Shown here one piece after another: positions 4,964 through 6,273 of a stretch of 6,273 nucleotides of DNA. The notes beneath the pieces are model-generated. The model made no database searches and had not been told where the DNA came from. It worked only from the letters and a program-made list of their open reading frames with translations. The stretch comes from Thermoplasmata archaeon (GTDB taxonomy: Archaea > Thermoplasmatota > Thermoplasmata > Thermoplasmatales > Thermoplasmataceae), in contig JAJYPW010000053.1 in assembly GCA_021795055.1 (NCBI GenBank), forward strand, positions 1 through 6,273, written 5' to 3'. The first letter of the stretch is position 1. Each line of letters opens with the position of its first letter. The position numbers and the translations under genes are program-made.

Positions 4964-5104
4964 CTAGCACTCCTCACCCATGTCACAGAAATGCAGTTTA
5001 ACATCTAATGCAAACCCCAATACAGACATAAGTGCGAGAGTGTATTCCATGTTTTGGTTTAATACTTTTCTATTGCTTTCCAGTGCGAAAATGAAATCAC
5101 TCAT
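4964..5104 (-). CDS. Small 46-codon ORF filling the gap in the four-gene operon
   Basis: An open frame of 46 codons runs from ATG at 5104-5102 to TAG at 4966-4964. Its ATG overlaps the stop of the upstream membrane-protein gene (TAATG), and its stop ends three bases before the ATG of the zinc-finger gene, so it fills the whole apparent intergenic gap. AGGGA lies six bases before the ATG on the minus strand. The peptide has a polar N-terminus (SNRKVLNQNM, 10-19), a hydrophobic middle (YTLALMSVLGFAL, 21-33) and a short acidic end with two cysteines (C40, C46). I recognise no family. The stop-start overlap and exact fit argue for a real gene; shortness is the main doubt. The Shine-Dalgarno site of the next gene lies within its last codons, which would couple their translation. 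Confidence 0.5.
   Translation of the reverse strand: MSDFIFALESNRKVLNQNMEYTLALMSVLGFALDVKLHFCDMGEEC
4970..4975 (-). promoter_or_regulatory. Shine-Dalgarno site GAGGAG before the zinc-finger gene
   Basis: On the minus strand GAGGAG lies nine bases before the ATG at 4960. It encodes the two glutamates near the end of the 46-codon ORF. Internal operon genes here use such sites, while first genes appear to be leaderless. Confidence 0.6.
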
Positions 5105-5643
5105 TAAAATTCCCTGCTGTTCCTCTTCGCTGGAGGGTTGTGTTTCCCTCCCTTCGACCTTATGATTTCAAAAACTTCAGATATAGTAAGCACGCAGAAT
5201 ACCATCCCGCATAAAAGACTGATAAAGAAGAAAATTTGCACATCCATGAAAAACGGGACTCCCTGAAATGAGAATACCCCATTTTCAGGAATTATGCCCT
5301 GCGCGAAATCCAGTATCATCAGCATTATCCCGGTGAGTATGGTAAAAACAAACAACCTGTTTACCTGAGAGAATATAGGCATCTTGAGGCTTTCTCCGGT
5401 AAAATTTGGGATAAGTGCGACCAGCACTGCGTACGATGCAAGCAAAAGACCAATCATGTTAGCGTAGACGGAGAGGGTGTCGGTAGCCTGGAAAAAGTTT
5501 GCAAACCTGCTGTAAAAGATAGACACTCCGTATCTGCTAAGATACTGATCGGTTATGGCAAATGTTATGACAAATGAGACCAGAATTATCGTTTTAACTT
5601 TGTAAGACGATTCTAAATATTCTACAATCCTGATGTTCCGCAC
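5104..5643 (-). CDS. Four-helix membrane protein of unknown function
   Basis: The 179-residue protein has four likely membrane segments: about 16-33 (VKTIILVSFVITFAI region), 60-80, 95-113 and 132-155. The short N-terminus and the basic C-terminal tail (163-177, rich in Lys and Arg: SKGGKHNPPAKR) both fit a cytoplasmic location. Loops carry few conserved-looking polar residues; RYGVSIFYSRFANFF (37-51) after the first helix is the most distinctive. I do not recognise a family. It is the first gene of an operon with the 46-codon ORF, the zinc-finger/heme-oxygenase-like gene and the 92-residue gene. The start is GTG (5643-5641): an in-frame TGA lies a few codons upstream, and a TATA-like element is 23 bases before the GTG, so the message is probably leaderless. 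Confidence 0.75.
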   Translation of the reverse strand: MRNIRIVEYLESSYKVKTIILVSFVITFAITDQYLSRYGVSIFYSRFANFFQATDTLSVYANMIGLLLASYAVLVALIPNFTGESLKMPIFSQVNRLFVFTILTGIMLMILDFAQGIIPENGVFSFQGVPFFMDVQIFFFISLLCGMVFCVLTISEVFEIIRSKGGKHNPPAKRNSREF

Positions 5644-5662
5644 AATGTTCCATTTTCAGCGT

Positions 5663-5670
5663 GTATTTAA
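5663..5670 (-). promoter_or_regulatory. TATA box candidate for the four-gene minus-strand operon
   Basis: The minus strand reads TTAAATAC, centred about 23 bases before the GTG at 5643. The spacing matches the other presumed leaderless genes in this window, although the sequence is a weaker match to consensus. Confidence 0.45.
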
Positions 5671-5990
5671 TGGGTTTGTTCAAATAGACATTGCACTTAA
5701 AATAATCAGCCTGCACCTAATTTCCATTTAGAATAGCAGTTTAAGCGTAAAGTCTCTTCAAGGGAACATGCAAATAAATCTGGTTCTGTCGAATCACGCT
5801 TTTTCCTCGTAAACGCAGAAGGTTTAATGCAGTGTCCACTCAATATTTAAGGGATCCATTTTGCAAGTGTGATGAGGCTTTGTAACACCTCAAACCCTGT
5901 TGGAATGCTGGTTTGACGCGGAACATTCATTTTAGTCCTTTCAAATTTGCCGAAATTATGCACAGAATATCAGTTCGTGATTTCGAAAAA
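5671..5990. other. Gene-poor intergenic stretch
   Basis: This lies between the divergent promoters of the membrane-protein operon and the BNR-repeat gene. I see no long open frame, no tRNA or rRNA signature, and no tandem repeat. It contains two possible TATA elements (GGTTTAAT at 5820-5827 and ATATTTAAG at 5842-5850) and a 5-base inverted repeat, TGAGG/CCTCA, with a 10-base loop at about 5873-5892. A 14-codon ORF (5872-5916) begins about 26 bases after the second TATA element. Confidence 0.5.
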
Positions 5991-5998
5991 TTATTAAT
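5991..5998 (+). promoter_or_regulatory. TATA box candidate for the BNR-repeat gene
   Basis: TTATTAAT is preceded directly by CGAAAAA (5984-5990), a good archaeal BRE. The centre is about 28 bases before the ATG at 6023, so the transcript would start at or just before the start codon. Confidence 0.5.
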
Positions 5999-6022
5999 GT
6001 ACTAATGTAATAATTGTTCAAA

Positions 6023-6273
6023 ATGACTACAGAACCAGTAACGATTGCAGTAGCGACCGAAAATGGAGGTTTTCTGATCACATCGGATGCAGACAGGACC
6101 AACTGGAATATCGACAAACCATTTCTGAAAGGCGAGAGCGTGAACTATGCAATCCACGACGGGAATGGGAACCTCTTCGCATCCACTCTCACCGAGGGGG
6201 TGTTTGCCTCAAACGATCAGGGCAAAACCTGGAAACCATCCAGCCGGGGGCTTCATGTCCGGAAGGTCTGGTC
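6023..6273 (+). CDS. BNR/Asp-box beta-propeller protein, N-terminal fragment (cut by window edge)
   Basis: The first 83 codons are present and the gene runs past the right edge. The peptide contains an exact Asp-box, S63-x-D-x-G-x-T-W70 (SNDQGKTW). An earlier degenerate one is at about 20-28 (TSDADRTNW). The repeats are separated by strand-rich segments such as GNLFASTLTEGVFAS (49-63). This is the pattern of BNR-repeat propellers (sialidase-like, Ycf48-like and many uncharacterised WD40/YVTN/BNR-like proteins). The Asp-box is structural, so it does not show enzymatic activity. There is no signal peptide: the first strand (VTIAVATENGGFLIT) is already propeller, so the protein is probably cytosolic. 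The ATG is favoured by a BRE/TATA pair about 28 bases upstream. Confidence 0.8.
   Translation, partial: MTTEPVTIAVATENGGFLITSDADRTNWNIDKPFLKGESVNYAIHDGNGNLFASTLTEGVFASNDQGKTWKPSSRGLHVRKVW

Noticed and set aside
4958..4966. TAG recoding (read-through or pyrrolysine) joining the 46-codon ORF to the zinc-finger gene
   Set aside because: The frames agree, but the downstream gene has its own ATG and GAGGAG site, and nothing in the sequence indicates recoding.
4451..5008. Open frame of 185 codons on the plus strand
   Set aside because: It is antisense to the zinc-finger/heme-oxygenase-like gene and the 46-codon ORF. The minus-strand product shows family-like motifs and start signals; this one does not.
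5644..6022. tRNA or other structured RNA gene in the intergenic stretch
   Set aside because: No T-loop, anticodon stem or acceptor pairing could be found by eye; only a weak 5-base hairpin is present.

Overview
The window comes from an archaeon, most likely a member of the Thermoplasmatales or a close relative. Three things point there: an archaeal translation initiation factor aIF2 beta with a C-terminal TRAM domain, an archaeal CTP-dependent riboflavin kinase with an N-terminal winged helix (RbkR/RibK type), and TATA-box promoters placed about 22 to 29 bases before start codons, which implies mostly leaderless mRNAs. The genus is not determined.

Layout. On the minus strand from 2000 down to 1 there is a protein with two ribbon-helix-helix (RHH) units (1949-1473), then a divergent tubulin/FtsZ-like protein (1470-685). 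After these, each behind its own TATA box, come a five-helix membrane protein resembling CcdC/DUF1453 (651-127) and the N-terminus of an FAD-dependent oxidoreductase (100-1, cut by the window edge). On the plus strand, 2146-3804 is a tight housekeeping operon: aIF2 beta-TRAM, a PIN-domain protein with a TTG start, and the riboflavin kinase/regulator. Converging on it from the right is a four-gene minus-strand operon (5643-3796): a four-helix membrane protein, a 46-codon ORF that fills what otherwise looks like an intergenic gap, a zinc-finger plus heme-oxygenase-like protein, and a 92-residue orphan. After a gene-poor stretch of about 380 bases, a BNR/Asp-box beta-propeller protein starts at 6023 and runs off the right edge.

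The most interesting part is the RHH/tubulin-like pair and its upstream DNA. The RHH promoter is bracketed by a perfect 9-base inverted repeat. Within about 100 bases there are four exact copies and one near copy of the hexamer CATACA in alternating orientation. This could be an autoregulatory operator, or a centromere-like array of the kind used by partition systems whose DNA-binding adaptors are RHH proteins. RHH regulators linked to ftsZ are also known from haloarchaea (CdrS/ftsZ2), so a cell-division role is an equally good reading. The tubulin-like protein has lost the glycine-rich GTP-binding signature and the C-terminal domain of FtsZ, so it is probably not an ordinary filament-forming GTPase.

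All calls were made by eye from sequence, without database searches. The tubulin-like and heme-oxygenase-like assignments are fold-level inferences.
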